64,000 nt of DNA, taken from assembly GCA_031119205.1 (NCBI GenBank), contig JAVHYF010000004.1, positions 131,851-195,850 on the forward strand, given 5' to 3'. The notes beneath the pieces are model-generated. The model worked only from the letters and a program-made list of their open reading frames with translations, made no database searches and was not told where the DNA came from. Source of the stretch: Moraxellaceae bacterium. Lineage in GTDB: Bacteria; Pseudomonadota; Gammaproteobacteria; Burkholderiales; Rhodocyclaceae. Position 1 is the first letter of the stretch. Each line of letters begins with the position of its first letter. The position numbers were made by a program, and so were the translations under genes. Shown piece after piece: positions 23,967-33,303 of this stretch.

Positions 23967-26218
23967 ACCCTTCCAATCCCCCCAACCCCATCCATCCCTC
24001 GACACCCTCTACGCCTCCGTCGGCGCCGGTCACCCTCGACAACTGCGACCGCGAGCCCATCCACATCCCGGGCTCCATCCAGCCGCATGGCGCGCTGATC
24101 GCCTTTTCCACCAGTGGTGTCGTGGCCTGGCACAGCAGCAATGCGGCTGCTTTCCTGGATTGCCCGATCACCCTCGGCAGTTCGCTGGACGAGTGCCATT
24201 CCCCCTTGTGGTCGCAGGTCTGCGACTTCGTGCGCGAGCAGTTGCCCGACAGCCGCGCCGGCGAGCAGTACGCGGTGTCGCACGAGCTGGACATCGAGGA
24301 CCGCAAGGTGGACGTGGTCATCAACGTCAGTGCCAGCGGTGTGATCGTCGAGTTCGAACCGCGCGAGCGTGACGAGGACGTGTCCCGCTTCGCCCTGCAG
24401 GCGCACCGCGCGCTGGACCGCCTGAAGCGCACCAGCTCCCTGCAGCAGTTGCTGGAGCGGGCAGTGGAAGAGATCCGCAGCCTGACCGGTTTCGACCGCG
24501 TGATGGCCTATCGCTTCCGCCATGACGACAGCGGCGACATCGTGGCCGAGAGCAAGGCCGACGCGCTGGAGAGCCTGCTTGGCCGGCGCTACCCGGCCTC
24601 CGACATTCCGGCGCAGGCACGCCGTCTCTACGTGCTGAACACCTTGCGACTGATCGCGGATATCGCAGCGACGCCGCTGGCGCTGACTGGGCACCCGGAT
24701 GCACCGCCGCTGGACCTCAGCCACGCCGTGCTGCGCAGCGTGTCGCCGATCCACATCGAGTACCTGCGCAACATGGGCGTGGGCGCGTCGATGAGCGTGT
24801 CCATCGTCATCGACGGACGCCTGTGGGGCATGTTCGCCTGCCACCACATGTCGCGACGGCTGGTGCCCTATGCCATCCGTATGGCCGTGGACGTGCTGGC
24901 CCAGGTGGTGGCGACCACCATCGCCTCGCTGCTGGCCCGCCAGCACGCCGAACGCCTGCGTGGCGCGGTGTCCATGCAGGCGGATTGCGCCCAGTCCATC
25001 AGCGATAACGACGACGTGGCCGAAGCCCTGGCCTGCCACCTGCCGATGCTGGCGCAACTGCTGGACGCGGATGCCGCGGTGGTGATGTCCGGCGGCAAAC
25101 TCGCGCAGCACGGGCTTGCACAGCCACACGCCGCAGCGGACCTGGCCCGCGTGCTGGCGGACATGCCGGTGCAGTCGCGGCCGGTGTGGAACGCACTGGC
25201 CGACTGGAGCGTGGAGCGCCCGTCGTCACTGTCGGCCTATTGCGGCTTGCTGGCGCACTGCTTCGATGCAGCCGCGCATGCCTGGCTGGTGTTCCTGCGC
25301 AAGGAGCAGATCGAGACGGTGCGCTGGGGCGGCAAGCCGGAGAAAGTCTTCACCATCGGCCCGCAAGGCCCGCGCCTGACGCCGCGTGGCTCCTTCGACG
25401 AATGGCGCGAGACCGTAGAAGATACCTCGGTGCCTTGGACCGACAGCGACATCGAGATCGCCACCGGCTGGGCCGACGAGATGCGCCGTGCAGCTTTCGT
25501 CCATCACGCCGAAACCGAGCGCGCGCGGGCGCACCTCATGGCCGTGCTGGGCCACGACCTGCGCGACCCGCTGCATTCCATCAGCCTGGCCGCCCACGTA
25601 CTGGAAAAAGTGCCGGCTGCCGGTGGTGCCGCCATCGGCGAACGTATCCAGCGCACTGCGAGCCGCATGCAGCGACTTGTCGGCCTGGTGCTGGACATGA
25701 GCAAGCTGCGCGGCGGCCTCGGCCTCGGCCTCAACTATCAGCCCGTCGATCTGGTGAGCCTGCTGCGGCAGATCATGGACGAGCGCGAACAGGTCCAGCT
25801 CGACGCCCGCTACGAAGTGGCGCTGCCGGCCGACGCGCAAATGGAAGGCGACCCCGACCGTCTTGCCCAGGTCGTCACCAACCTGTTGGGCAACGCCCGT
25901 CACCACGGTCAGCCCGGCACGCCGATCCGCATCCAGCTCGCCGCGCAGGACGCACACATCCTGCTGACCGTGCGCAACCAGGCCCCGCCGATCGCCGACG
26001 AGCTGCTGCCGCAACTCTTCGACCCCTTCAAGAAGTCCTCGCTCGGCAACCAGCGCAACGCCGGCGGCCTCGGCCTGGGCCTGTACATCGCCCGCCAGAT
26101 CGCCGTCGAGCACGGTGGAATGCTCAGCTATCGCTATGAGGCGCCGGAGGTGGTGTTCGAACTGTCGGTGCCGCGGCGCGCCAGCGGTGTGGCCGCCGGG
26201 GCTGTGCAACAGCCCTGA
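23963..26218 (+). CDS. bphP: bacteriophytochrome sensor histidine kinase
   Basis: The protein has 751 residues. The order is PAS (about 25-130), GAF (about 145-310), PHY (about 325-500), HisKA and HATPase. The biliverdin-binding Cys28 lies in DNCDREPIHIPG just before the PAS domain, as in Deinococcus BphP. The GAF shows DIPAQARRLY (PASDIP motif) and SPIHIEYLRNMGV. The PHY tongue has PRGSF. The phosphoacceptor is His531 (LGHDLRDPLHS), and the ATPase has GNARHHG and GGLGLGLYIARQI. It senses red/far-red light through biliverdin made by the upstream BphO and phosphorylates a response regulator. No response-regulator gene is adjacent, so the partner is elsewhere. Confidence 0.95.
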   Translation: MNPSNPPNPIHPSTPSTPPSAPVTLDNCDREPIHIPGSIQPHGALIAFSTSGVVAWHSSNAAAFLDCPITLGSSLDECHSPLWSQVCDFVREQLPDSRAGEQYAVSHELDIEDRKVDVVINVSASGVIVEFEPRERDEDVSRFALQAHRALDRLKRTSSLQQLLERAVEEIRSLTGFDRVMAYRFRHDDSGDIVAESKADALESLLGRRYPASDIPAQARRLYVLNTLRLIADIAATPLALTGHPDAPPLDLSHAVLRSVSPIHIEYLRNMGVGASMSVSIVIDGRLWGMFACHHMSRRLVPYAIRMAVDVLAQVVATTIASLLARQHAERLRGAVSMQADCAQSISDNDDVAEALACHLPMLAQLLDADAAVVMSGGKLAQHGLAQPHAAADLARVLADMPVQSRPVWNALADWSVERPSSLSAYCGLLAHCFDAAAHAWLVFLRKEQIETVRWGGKPEKVFTIGPQGPRLTPRGSFDEWRETVEDTSVPWTDSDIEIATGWADEMRRAAFVHHAETERARAHLMAVLGHDLRDPLHSISLAAHVLEKVPAAGGAAIGERIQRTASRMQRLVGLVLDMSKLRGGLGLGLNYQPVDLVSLLRQIMDEREQVQLDARYEVALPADAQMEGDPDRLAQVVTNLLGNARHHGQPGTPIRIQLAAQDAHILLTVRNQAPPIADELLPQLFDPFKKSSLGNQRNAGGLGLGLYIARQIAVEHGGMLSYRYEAPEVVFELSVPRRASGVAAGAVQQP

Positions 26219-26249
26219 CGCACTGCGCCGCTGAGTCCGCCCCGCAAAC

Positions 26250-26278
26250 GAAGAAGCCGGCGATCAGCCGGCTTCTTC
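26250..26278 (+). terminator. probable terminator of bphOP (strong hairpin)
   Basis: GAAGAAGCCGGC and GCCGGCTTCTTC form a perfect 12-bp stem with loop GATCA, 32 bases after the bphP stop. There is no long T-run, so termination would depend on the stem. Confidence 0.65.
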
Positions 26279-26437
26279 GGAGATCAGCGTACCCACCAAG
26301 AGCACCGGCGAATCGGTCGCAGTACATGCGTCTGCTGATCGGCCAGAGCAGCCAATCAGCATCAGCAACCGAAAGACTGCTTCCCGCTCGGAAGCAGTCA
26401 GTTAAACGCCATAGCCCAGCCGCGTTCTTGGGCGCGA

Positions 26438-27463
26438 CTAGTTGCCACCACCAGACATCATCTTCTCAAACTGTACCGGGGTCAGGCCCGTTACCAGAAA
26501 ATCACCCGCAATACCGTCCACTCCCTTAGTTCCGACGGGACCAGGGTTACCAACGGCTCCCGGCTTGCCTTTCCTACCCGGCTCATCTTTGCAGTAGGGC
26601 AGCGACGGTGCCCCTTGAGAGCCGCCTGGCCCGCCAGCACCGCCATTGCCGCCGTTGCCACCGGGTCCGCCTTTGCCACCCGAAATTTCTGTTCTGTAGA
26701 GCTTACTGAGCGGCGACAAGTTTTCCGACAACGATACGAGCGTGACGGTGCCACCAACTCCGCCATTGCCTCCGGTGCCGCCAGTGCCACCATTTCCGCC
26801 GCTGCCCCCGTTCCCTCCATAACCCGCACCGCGTTTGCAGTCGACTAGAGACGAGCTTGCAGGAGCGCCCTTATGTCCAACGCCCCCATCTCCGCCGGCT
26901 TGTCCCTGCCCTCCAACGCCCCCATCTTGACCCTTGAAGTCAACGAGTTGACCGGACCCCGTAACTTTCCTAACAAAGATTGTGAGACTTGGGGCATTCC
27001 GGCCGGCATAGCCTTGATTTCCGATCGCGCCGGTTGAGCCTGTGCCACCATGGGCGCCGTCACCCTGACCGTGTGTCCCCGAGGGGGCCTGCCCAGCGGC
27101 CGGAGGCGCCGCTCCCGGACCCTCCCCACGAGCCCAAGTAATCCTTCCGGGGTTTGCTTGGTCCTCCGAAACGATCTCGTTCGCGATGATGAAAAACTCA
27201 TCACGACGAGCGAGCGCCTCCTCAGAAAAGATCAAAGTCGCTCCGGATTTGAAAATAATGCGTTCAGCTGTCAGAGCCCAGCTATTGAACTTAGTGTCGC
27301 CACTGACGACGTACTCTTTGGGCAAGCCAATGCTGGCAAGGTCTCGGGCATCACGAGTCTTGGCGATAATCTCAGCCGACGGAATTTCCTTCGCGCTTTG
27401 TGACATGGCCGCCATTGGAAAAAACAAAGCAGCTGTCAAAAAAACCAACTGTGCTCTACGCAT
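26438..27463 (-). CDS. secreted collagen-like glycine-rich protein
   Basis: The protein has 341 residues. Residues 1-22 are a signal peptide (MRRAQLVFLTAALFFPMAAMS). Residues about 50-115 look like a beta-structured domain (SWALTAERIIFKSGATLIFSEEA). From residue about 118 onward Gly-rich stretches dominate: GGTGSTGAIGNQGYAG, many GGNGGSGG units, and near the end true Gly-X-Y collagen-type triplets (GRKGKPGAVGNPGPVGTKG). Three short non-Gly islands interrupt them (SLTIFVRKVTGSGQLVDF; TVTLVSLSENLSPLSK). It is exported to the periplasm or surface and may form a fibre or adhesin. Lower GC than neighbouring genes, on the opposite strand to bphP, in a likely acquired segment. No family is assigned. 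Confidence 0.75.
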   Translation of the reverse strand: MRRAQLVFLTAALFFPMAAMSQSAKEIPSAEIIAKTRDARDLASIGLPKEYVVSGDTKFNSWALTAERIIFKSGATLIFSEEALARRDEFFIIANEIVSEDQANPGRITWARGEGPGAAPPAAGQAPSGTHGQGDGAHGGTGSTGAIGNQGYAGRNAPSLTIFVRKVTGSGQLVDFKGQDGGVGGQGQAGGDGGVGHKGAPASSSLVDCKRGAGYGGNGGSGGNGGTGGTGGNGGVGGTVTLVSLSENLSPLSKLYRTEISGGKGGPGGNGGNGGAGGPGGSQGAPSLPYCKDEPGRKGKPGAVGNPGPVGTKGVDGIAGDFLVTGLTPVQFEKMMSGGGN

Positions 27464-28370
27464 AACGTTACCCCCTGTGGATGAATGAACCGATAGATCA
27501 CTTGCTGCACTCCAACATGCTTCTGCGCGTTGAAAATTGACCAGATTCCGTAGGTAGTGCGCGCGGAAAATTTATCAGGGTGATTGACTCATCCGTTCAT
27601 ATATTGAGCCGGACTTTCAAGGATTATCACCGTGACCCGATCAATGACGATCGGCTATCCACCCTTGGTCAACTTTCAATGCGCGCGGGTGGTCAAGATT
27701 CAACGCGCAACGACAACCGAGGCACTTAACCTTAGCAATCAAAATGGGGGTAGAGAGAGACCGTACGCATTAGGCATAATCACGCCCCTGCCTTCAATGC
27801 CAAAGATCGTCATCCGTATCTTGTAGGTTGCGTCCTACTTAGGAATAGAACAGCGCGCGGGTGGCGGAAATGCCAATACCCTTTAGGGCATAAGTCAAAG
27901 TGCAGCTTGCGCCGAGCGGTCTTATGCACCTCGCGGGTTTGAGGCTCAAGTGACTGCGCCTATTCGTTGCGAATGGCGGTACGCCCGCATTTTCCGACCT
28001 GGTTTGGCCCGAGCTTCGTAGCACCACCCAGTCGACTTTGCTACCTAAACCTGCCATTCGAATCGGAGGGGCCGGACGGCGGCTAAGGCCTATGTCCCGA
28101 AATAGCTCATTGGGGAAATTTCGGTGGTGGAGCCGAAATTTGAATCCCCGACCGCAAGGCTGAAGTCGGCTTCTCGGCGGTGTCTGCTTGGCGGAAAGAC
28201 ACTTCAAGGTGGACGTCAGAGAACAGCCAGCGGCGGTTATCGGTGAAGAGAGGGGATGATGCTCGCCCCAAACCGAAGCGTCGGAAATGCACAGTTTGCG
28301 GGCAGCATAAGGTCGTGCCTTATACTCGAAATAACTGTCATCCCTCAACTGCCACCTTTCCATTCCGCTC
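27464..28370. other. 907-bp low-GC spacer without a supported gene
   Basis: The spacer lies between the collagen-like gene and the DUF4365 gene. A 183-codon frame on the minus strand (27839-28390) has no recognisable domain, overlaps the start of the DUF4365 gene and reads like chance translation. The only structure I can support is the pair of IS21-end-like direct repeats at 27667-27709. The segment has the look of decayed mobile DNA. Confidence 0.5.
27667..27709 (+). mobile_element. relic of an IS21-family end (two direct repeats)
   Basis: GGTCAACTTTCAATGCGCG at 27667-27685 is repeated as GGTCAAGATTCAACGCGCA at 27691-27709, period 24. Multiple direct repeats reading GGTCAA-N-TTTCAATGCGC are characteristic of the ends of IS21-like elements, as I recall them. 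No istA or istB gene remains in the window. Confidence 0.35.
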
Positions 28371-29075
28371 ATGCCAATCACTCGCGACAACTGGGAAAAC
28401 TTCTTTCAAGGTGCATTTGCAGAACATCACGTCTGCAGCTTGTTCTACTTCTACGGATACGAGGCCCAAAAGGTATCACCCGACGTGGGGATTGACTGGA
28501 TGGTAACCAATGTCGCGAGAGCCCGATTCAACAATGAAGCACCTCTAAATGCCGAGATTCAGGTGAAGAGCTCCCTATTGGATCAAACCGGCGCGTTCGT
28601 GAAGATGCATGCCGACGAGATCGATTTTCTATGCGAAGGTGAGCGTCGGTATTGCGTTTTCGTTCTACTATCGAATCTGCGCGGAAGCTGCGACCCTGGG
28701 TCTTTTGAGCGTGGTGACGATCCGGATGCAAGCATGGCTTTAGAGCGAGTCATTATGAACTACTGGGAGCGCCGTGCTTCCGGTGAAGGGAGATCTCTCA
28801 GACGCAAGGGCGGCCTGTCCATTTACGACTTTAGCGAGGCCGATGTCACCACATTCTGGCTCCATTCATCGCAAATGAAGCGAATCCGAGATGATGGTTT
28901 GTTGGAGGTTATGCCGAATGGCTGGCGTGGTTTGCAAATCAAAGCACAAAAGCCCGGATTGTCAGTCGCCGGTATGACCTTGATATCTGAGCTGTACGAT
29001 CTGACTTACATCGTTAGGCCCTGCATGGCAGATAGCCGTATTCGTCAGGGCCAAATGTCGATGCTTGACTACTAA
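28371..29075 (+). CDS. DUF4365 domain protein (predicted PD-(D/E)XK nuclease fold)
   Basis: The protein has 234 residues. The N-terminal half carries the DUF4365 pattern: NWENFFQGAFAEHHVCSLFYFYGY, then VGIDWMV (the Asp) and AEIQVKSS (the E-x-K pair), which together form a PD-(D/E)XK-like active site. A middle part VLLSN..YWERRASGEG and a C-terminal YIVRP tail are unassigned. Proteins with this domain are frequent in bacterial defence islands, so DNA targeting is possible but unproven. Codon use is low-GC and the gene stands alone between two non-coding segments, which fits transfer. No clear ribosome site is seen before the ATG. Confidence 0.8.
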   Translation: MPITRDNWENFFQGAFAEHHVCSLFYFYGYEAQKVSPDVGIDWMVTNVARARFNNEAPLNAEIQVKSSLLDQTGAFVKMHADEIDFLCEGERRYCVFVLLSNLRGSCDPGSFERGDDPDASMALERVIMNYWERRASGEGRSLRRKGGLSIYDFSEADVTTFWLHSSQMKRIRDDGLLEVMPNGWRGLQIKAQKPGLSVAGMTLISELYDLTYIVRPCMADSRIRQGQMSMLDY

Positions 29076-29319
29076 CGTTTCTTTGAAACGTGCCCTAAGA
29101 AGTTCACGCTCTCGGTGGAAGTGACCAAGTTCGAAACGGGGATAATTTCGTACATAGGGTGAGGCACGTGTTTGCCGAACGAGAAAGCAGCCGTTTCAGA
29201 CTGAGCGGCGGTTAGCTGTTGCAAACTGCCCGAGTCCGACCATTAGCTGAGAGTCCGCTTTGGCCGATGAGCTGACCTTCGTAGCTGGGCAAGGCAAGTC
29301 TCGCTCGAACCAAGCGAAG
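29076..29319. other. non-coding remainder of the low-GC insert
   Basis: No gene, repeat or attachment site is recognisable between the DUF4365 stop and the opgH terminator. The return to high GC at about 29340 probably marks the right edge of the insert. Confidence 0.4.
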
Positions 29320-29350
29320 CAAAGAAAAAGGCCGACACATGGCCGGCCTT
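29320..29350 (-). terminator. rho-independent terminator of opgGH
   Basis: On the minus strand AAGGCCG and CGGCCTT form a 7-bp stem (29328-29334 with 29344-29350), followed by TTTTCTTTG. It lies 44 bases beyond the opgH stop. Confidence 0.75.
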
Positions 29351-29393
29351 CTGTCTGTGGCAGTGATTGCTGACGGTCAGCTAGGTGTAGTGC

Positions 29394-31427
29394 TCAGGCC
29401 GCAGCCAAAGCTCGCTCGTTGCGACGTGTCACCCGTGGAATGCGCGCTGCATGCCGGCGTGCTTCGCGTAGCACTGTCGGCGACACCGTGTCCTCCGGCG
29501 TCAGCAGGAAGCCGCGCTTGTTTACCCGCTTGCCCAGCTCGACGTTCCCCGTCATCAGCGTGAAGGGGATGGCGAGGATCAGCGGGCCGTACACCGGGGC
29601 CAGGCACAGCACGGCCATCGGGTGGCTCAGCAGGGCGAACAGGCCCCACTGGGTGGCCAGCAGGCTGTGGCCGGCGAAGCCGTCGGCGACGTCCTGCCAA
29701 CGCAGGCCGTGGGCTTCGCGCGGCGGGGACTGCCACTCCAGCTTGAGGCCCGTGAGGCTGGCGAACACGAAGCTGGTGTGCGCGAACATGCGGATCGGCG
29801 CCTGCACGATGGAGAGTAGGGCTTCCAGGCAGGCACTGCCGATGAGCTTCAGCGTGCCGCCAAACTGTGCCTGCTCACGACGCAGCACGATGGCCAGCAC
29901 GGCCAGTGCGCGCGGCAGCAGCAGCAGGGCGCCGGTGAATAGCCACAGTGTCTGCAGCGGGATCGGTGTGCTGGCAGCGGCGGCACCCGTGTCGTCCAGC
30001 AGGCCACCCGGGCCGAGTACGCCCCAGGTCAGCGTGCCGACCAGCAGGTAGCACAGCCACAGCGGGGCGGATGCGTAGGCCATGGCACCGGTGACCAGCA
30101 TGCCGCGGTGGGCGCCGGTGAGGCCGGGCTCGGCGATGAGGCGGGCGTTCAGCAGGTTGCCGTGGCACCAGCGCTGGTCGCGTTGCAGTTCGGCGAGCAG
30201 GTTGTGCGGCAGTTGCTCGTAGCTGCCGGGCAGGTCGGGCACGACCCACACCTCGTAGCCGGCGCGGCGGATCAGGGCGGCTTCCACGAAGTCGTGGGAC
30301 ATCACGTCGCCTGACAGGCGGCCTTCACCCGGCAGCTTCGCCAGGCCGCAGTGCGCCATGAAGGGCTGGATGCGGATGATCGCGTTGTGGCCCCAGTAGT
30401 GGGAGTCACCAAGCTGCCAGTACTGCATGCCGGCGGTGAACAGGCTGCCGGTGACGCGTGCGGCGAACTGCTGGGCGCGCGCATGCAGGGTGGGCTGGCC
30501 GCAGGGGCGCGGCACGGTCTGGATGATGCCGGCGCGCGGGTTGTTGTCCATCAGCTTGACCATGCCGGTGAGGCAGTCGCCGCTCATGATGCTGTCGGCA
30601 TCCAGCACGACCATATAGTCGTAGCGACGGCCCCAACGGCGGCAGAAGTCGGCGACGTTGCCCGCCTTGCGCTTGCCCGGACGCTGGCGCACGCGGTAGA
30701 AGACGCGCGGCCCCTGGCTGGCGAGTTCTTCGCGCAGGCGTTGCCAGGCGCTGCGTTCCTCCGCCTGTAGCACGGGGTCACGCGTGTCGGACAGCAGGAA
30801 GACATCGAACTGGCCGGCGTGGCCGGTGGCGGCCAGCGAATCGCAGGTTGCGCGCAGGCCGGCGATGACGGTGGGCACGTGCTCCTTGCAGATCGGCATG
30901 ATGATCGCGCAACGCGTGTCCGGGTTCAGCGCCTGGTTCTCGATGCCACGCGCGGACAGCACGTGGCGGTCGCCGAACAGATGCACCACGAAGCCCATCG
31001 CGGCGGACCAGAAACCCGCCGACACCCAGGCCATCAGCGGCACGAAGAGCACCATCTGCAGCGCGGCCAGGATCGGCACGTTGGTCCAGTCCAGCGCCTC
31101 CGTCATGACGTAGGCGCACGGCAGCACGGTGGCGATCATCAGCGCCAGCAGGGCCCAGCGTCGTCGTTGCGCGGCGGCCTGCCAGGCACGCACCGGCCCC
31201 TGCCGCCACTGTGACCACTGTGGCACCGGGCGATGCGGCATGCGCAGCAGGCGACGCCAGCCTTCACGGATGCCGAACCACGGGCTGGCCGGCATGGAGC
31301 CGCGCAGCAGCGGTGGCACGTCGGGCGCGAACAGCGCCGTCACGGGAGACGTGGCAGGTGTCGTCGCCGGTGGCGACGACAGGTAGGTACCGGCGCCTAC
31401 CTCGGCGGGGGAATGATTGCGTTCCAT
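29394..31427 (-). CDS. opgH: glucans biosynthesis glucosyltransferase H
   Basis: The protein has 677 residues, shorter than E. coli OpgH (about 850) because of a reduced N-terminal region. It is an inner-membrane family 2 glycosyltransferase that makes the beta-1,2 backbone of osmoregulated periplasmic glucans from UDP-glucose. Visible: two N-terminal helices (ALLALMIATVLPCAYV; LQMVLFVPLMAWVSAGF), DTR, DADS (VVLDADSIMSGD), the SHDFVEA segment, QRDQRWCHGNL (Q-x-x-R-W), and several C-terminal helices. It starts 31 bases inside the end of opgG, so the two are co-translated. Confidence 0.93.
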   Translation of the reverse strand: MERNHSPAEVGAGTYLSSPPATTPATSPVTALFAPDVPPLLRGSMPASPWFGIREGWRRLLRMPHRPVPQWSQWRQGPVRAWQAAAQRRRWALLALMIATVLPCAYVMTEALDWTNVPILAALQMVLFVPLMAWVSAGFWSAAMGFVVHLFGDRHVLSARGIENQALNPDTRCAIIMPICKEHVPTVIAGLRATCDSLAATGHAGQFDVFLLSDTRDPVLQAEERSAWQRLREELASQGPRVFYRVRQRPGKRKAGNVADFCRRWGRRYDYMVVLDADSIMSGDCLTGMVKLMDNNPRAGIIQTVPRPCGQPTLHARAQQFAARVTGSLFTAGMQYWQLGDSHYWGHNAIIRIQPFMAHCGLAKLPGEGRLSGDVMSHDFVEAALIRRAGYEVWVVPDLPGSYEQLPHNLLAELQRDQRWCHGNLLNARLIAEPGLTGAHRGMLVTGAMAYASAPLWLCYLLVGTLTWGVLGPGGLLDDTGAAAASTPIPLQTLWLFTGALLLLPRALAVLAIVLRREQAQFGGTLKLIGSACLEALLSIVQAPIRMFAHTSFVFASLTGLKLEWQSPPREAHGLRWQDVADGFAGHSLLATQWGLFALLSHPMAVLCLAPVYGPLILAIPFTLMTGNVELGKRVNKRGFLLTPEDTVSPTVLREARRHAARIPRVTRRNERALAAA

Positions 31428-32959
31428 GTTTCGCTCACCGTGTCCTGAGAATGCTTGAGGAAGACGCGCAGCTCGACTGGCTGCGTCTGTTTCGTGTTGT
31501 TGGTCGCGCTCGTGTAGCGGAAGGCGAGGCGCCAGCCGCCGGTCACGTCGTTGCGGAAGACCGTCTGCTCGGCGATGGTCACGCCGGGCGACGTTTCAAT
31601 GACGGCGTCCACCGCCGCATCGGCGGGGAGCTTCTGCAGCGCGGGGCCGGCGAAGTCGATGACAAATTTTTCCTCACCGTCGGCCAGTGGCTGGAAGCCT
31701 GCGCCGCGGCGGCTCTGTACCGTCCAGCCGCTGGCAGGCTTGCTGTCGCCCGCACCGCGCTCGCCCTGCATGTGCAGGCGGTAGGCGATGTCCAGCGGTG
31801 TGCCCGGGGCGGGCTGTTGCGCCGGCACCCAATAGGCCACGACGTTGTCATTGGTCTCGTCCGGCGTGTCGAGCTGCACCAGCTCCACGCGACCGGCACC
31901 CCAGTCGCCCACCGGTTCGATCCAGGCGCTCGGGCGCTTGTCGTAGCGGGCTTCGAGGTCTTCGTAGTTGGCGAAGCTGCGGTCGCGCTGCATGAGGCCG
32001 AAGCCGCGCGGGTTCTTCAACTGGAAGGACGTGGTGAGGATGTGCGGCGGGTTGAACAGCGGGCGCCAGATCCACTCGCCCTCGGCGGTGTGGATGGACA
32101 GGCCGTCGGAGTCGTGGATTTCTGGGCGGAAGCCGGCCTTGGGCGGCTGGTTCTCACCGGCCAGGAACATGCTGGTCAGCGGCGCGATGCCCAGGGTGGC
32201 CACCGGCTTGCGCAGGAAGATGCGCGCCTTCACATCCACCGTGGTGGTGTCGCCCGGCTGCAGCACGAAGCGGTAGGCGCCGGTGACGCTGGGCGAGTCC
32301 AGCAGGGCATGCACGGTGATGCTGCGTGCGTCCTTGGTGGGGCGTTCCAGCCAGAACTCGGTGAAGCGCGGGAATTCCTCACCTTTGCCGCCGACGGTAT
32401 CGATGGCGAGGCCGCGTGCGGACAGGCCGTAGATCTGCCCGGCACCCAGTGCCCGGAAGTAGCTGGCGCCCAGGAACACGACCAGCTCGTCCTTGTACTG
32501 CGGATTGTTCAGTGGGTAGTGCAGGCGCAGGCCGGCGTAGCCGATGTCGCCCCAGCTGCTGGTGTTCAGTTTGTTCTTGCCGTAGTTGAACAGGCGGGTG
32601 TTGAACGGCACTTCGCGTTGCTTGCCGTCGACCACCTCGTGGATCTTCACGGCGTCCAGCGCGTACTTGCCGCGGTGGAAGAACATCGCCTCGTACGGCA
32701 GGCCTTCTTTCTTCCACAGCGCTTCGGCAGGGTTGAAGCGGATGTCGCGGTACTGGTCGTAGGTCAGCGCCTTGAGGGCGGCGGGGACGTTGTCGGCGGG
32801 GGCCTTGTAGGGCTTCGCCGCCATGGTGGATGCCTGGTTGGCTACCTTGTCGAATACCGGGTCCGTCGCGTCGGCCGCAGCGGCGACGGAGGTACCCGGC
32901 AGCAGGCCGATCAACAGGCCTGCGGCGAGCAGGTGTCGGATTTTTTGTAGTCTGTCCAT
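31397..32959 (-). CDS. opgG: glucans biosynthesis protein G (periplasmic)
   Basis: The protein has 520 residues from ATG 32959, behind a GGAAG site; an upstream frame to 33085 adds no signal-like sequence and is rejected. Residues 1-27 are a signal peptide (LLAAGLLIGLLPGTSVAAAA). The OpgG/MdoG fold follows: FDKVANQASTMAAKPY, LTYDQYRDIRFNP, FFHRGKYALDAVKIHEV, SSWGDIGYAGLRLHYPLN, and LMQRDRSFANYEDLEARYDKRPSAWIEP. It acts in the periplasm in assembly or branching of glucans made by OpgH. OpgG and OpgD are close relatives; adjacency to opgH supports G. Confidence 0.93.
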   Translation of the reverse strand: MDRLQKIRHLLAAGLLIGLLPGTSVAAAADATDPVFDKVANQASTMAAKPYKAPADNVPAALKALTYDQYRDIRFNPAEALWKKEGLPYEAMFFHRGKYALDAVKIHEVVDGKQREVPFNTRLFNYGKNKLNTSSWGDIGYAGLRLHYPLNNPQYKDELVVFLGASYFRALGAGQIYGLSARGLAIDTVGGKGEEFPRFTEFWLERPTKDARSITVHALLDSPSVTGAYRFVLQPGDTTTVDVKARIFLRKPVATLGIAPLTSMFLAGENQPPKAGFRPEIHDSDGLSIHTAEGEWIWRPLFNPPHILTTSFQLKNPRGFGLMQRDRSFANYEDLEARYDKRPSAWIEPVGDWGAGRVELVQLDTPDETNDNVVAYWVPAQQPAPGTPLDIAYRLHMQGERGAGDSKPASGWTVQSRRGAGFQPLADGEEKFVIDFAGPALQKLPADAAVDAVIETSPGVTIAEQTVFRNDVTGGWRLAFRYTSATNNTKQTQPVELRVFLKHSQDTVSETWNAIIPPPR

Positions 32960-33303
32960 TGTCTTCCGGGGGTTGTCCGGCCTCACGGCCGTACTTTGTT
33001 TTTTGATGCAACGCAGAACCCCTGGCGGACGATGACGTGAATTTCGATTCACGTGCAGCGCTACTCCGGAAAGTCCTGTCGGCACGATGGACAGGCATGT
33101 GTGTCGCGGGTTTCCGTGAGATGGGGGTGTGGCGGAAAATCAGAGATGTCCTACAGGCGGGGTGCTCTCAGGCTTTCACGCAGGGGTGTTCTTGTTGCCG
33201 TGCAGCGACGCCTGTCGGTCAGCGGCGACGCACTTCCAGCGGGGTCTGGAAGCCGGGTAGCGCAGGCGTGATGTGAGGCCAGGAGAGGCCGCTAAGGGTC
33301 GAT
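32960..33303. other. intergenic region upstream of opgG
   Basis: No gene is seen. The region must hold the opgGH promoter on the minus strand and the end of the response-regulator gene. I see no clear boxes or hairpin. Confidence 0.4.

Noticed and set aside
27839..28390. 183-codon minus-strand frame in the low-GC insert
   Set aside because: No recognisable domain, overlaps the DUF4365 start and reads like chance translation.
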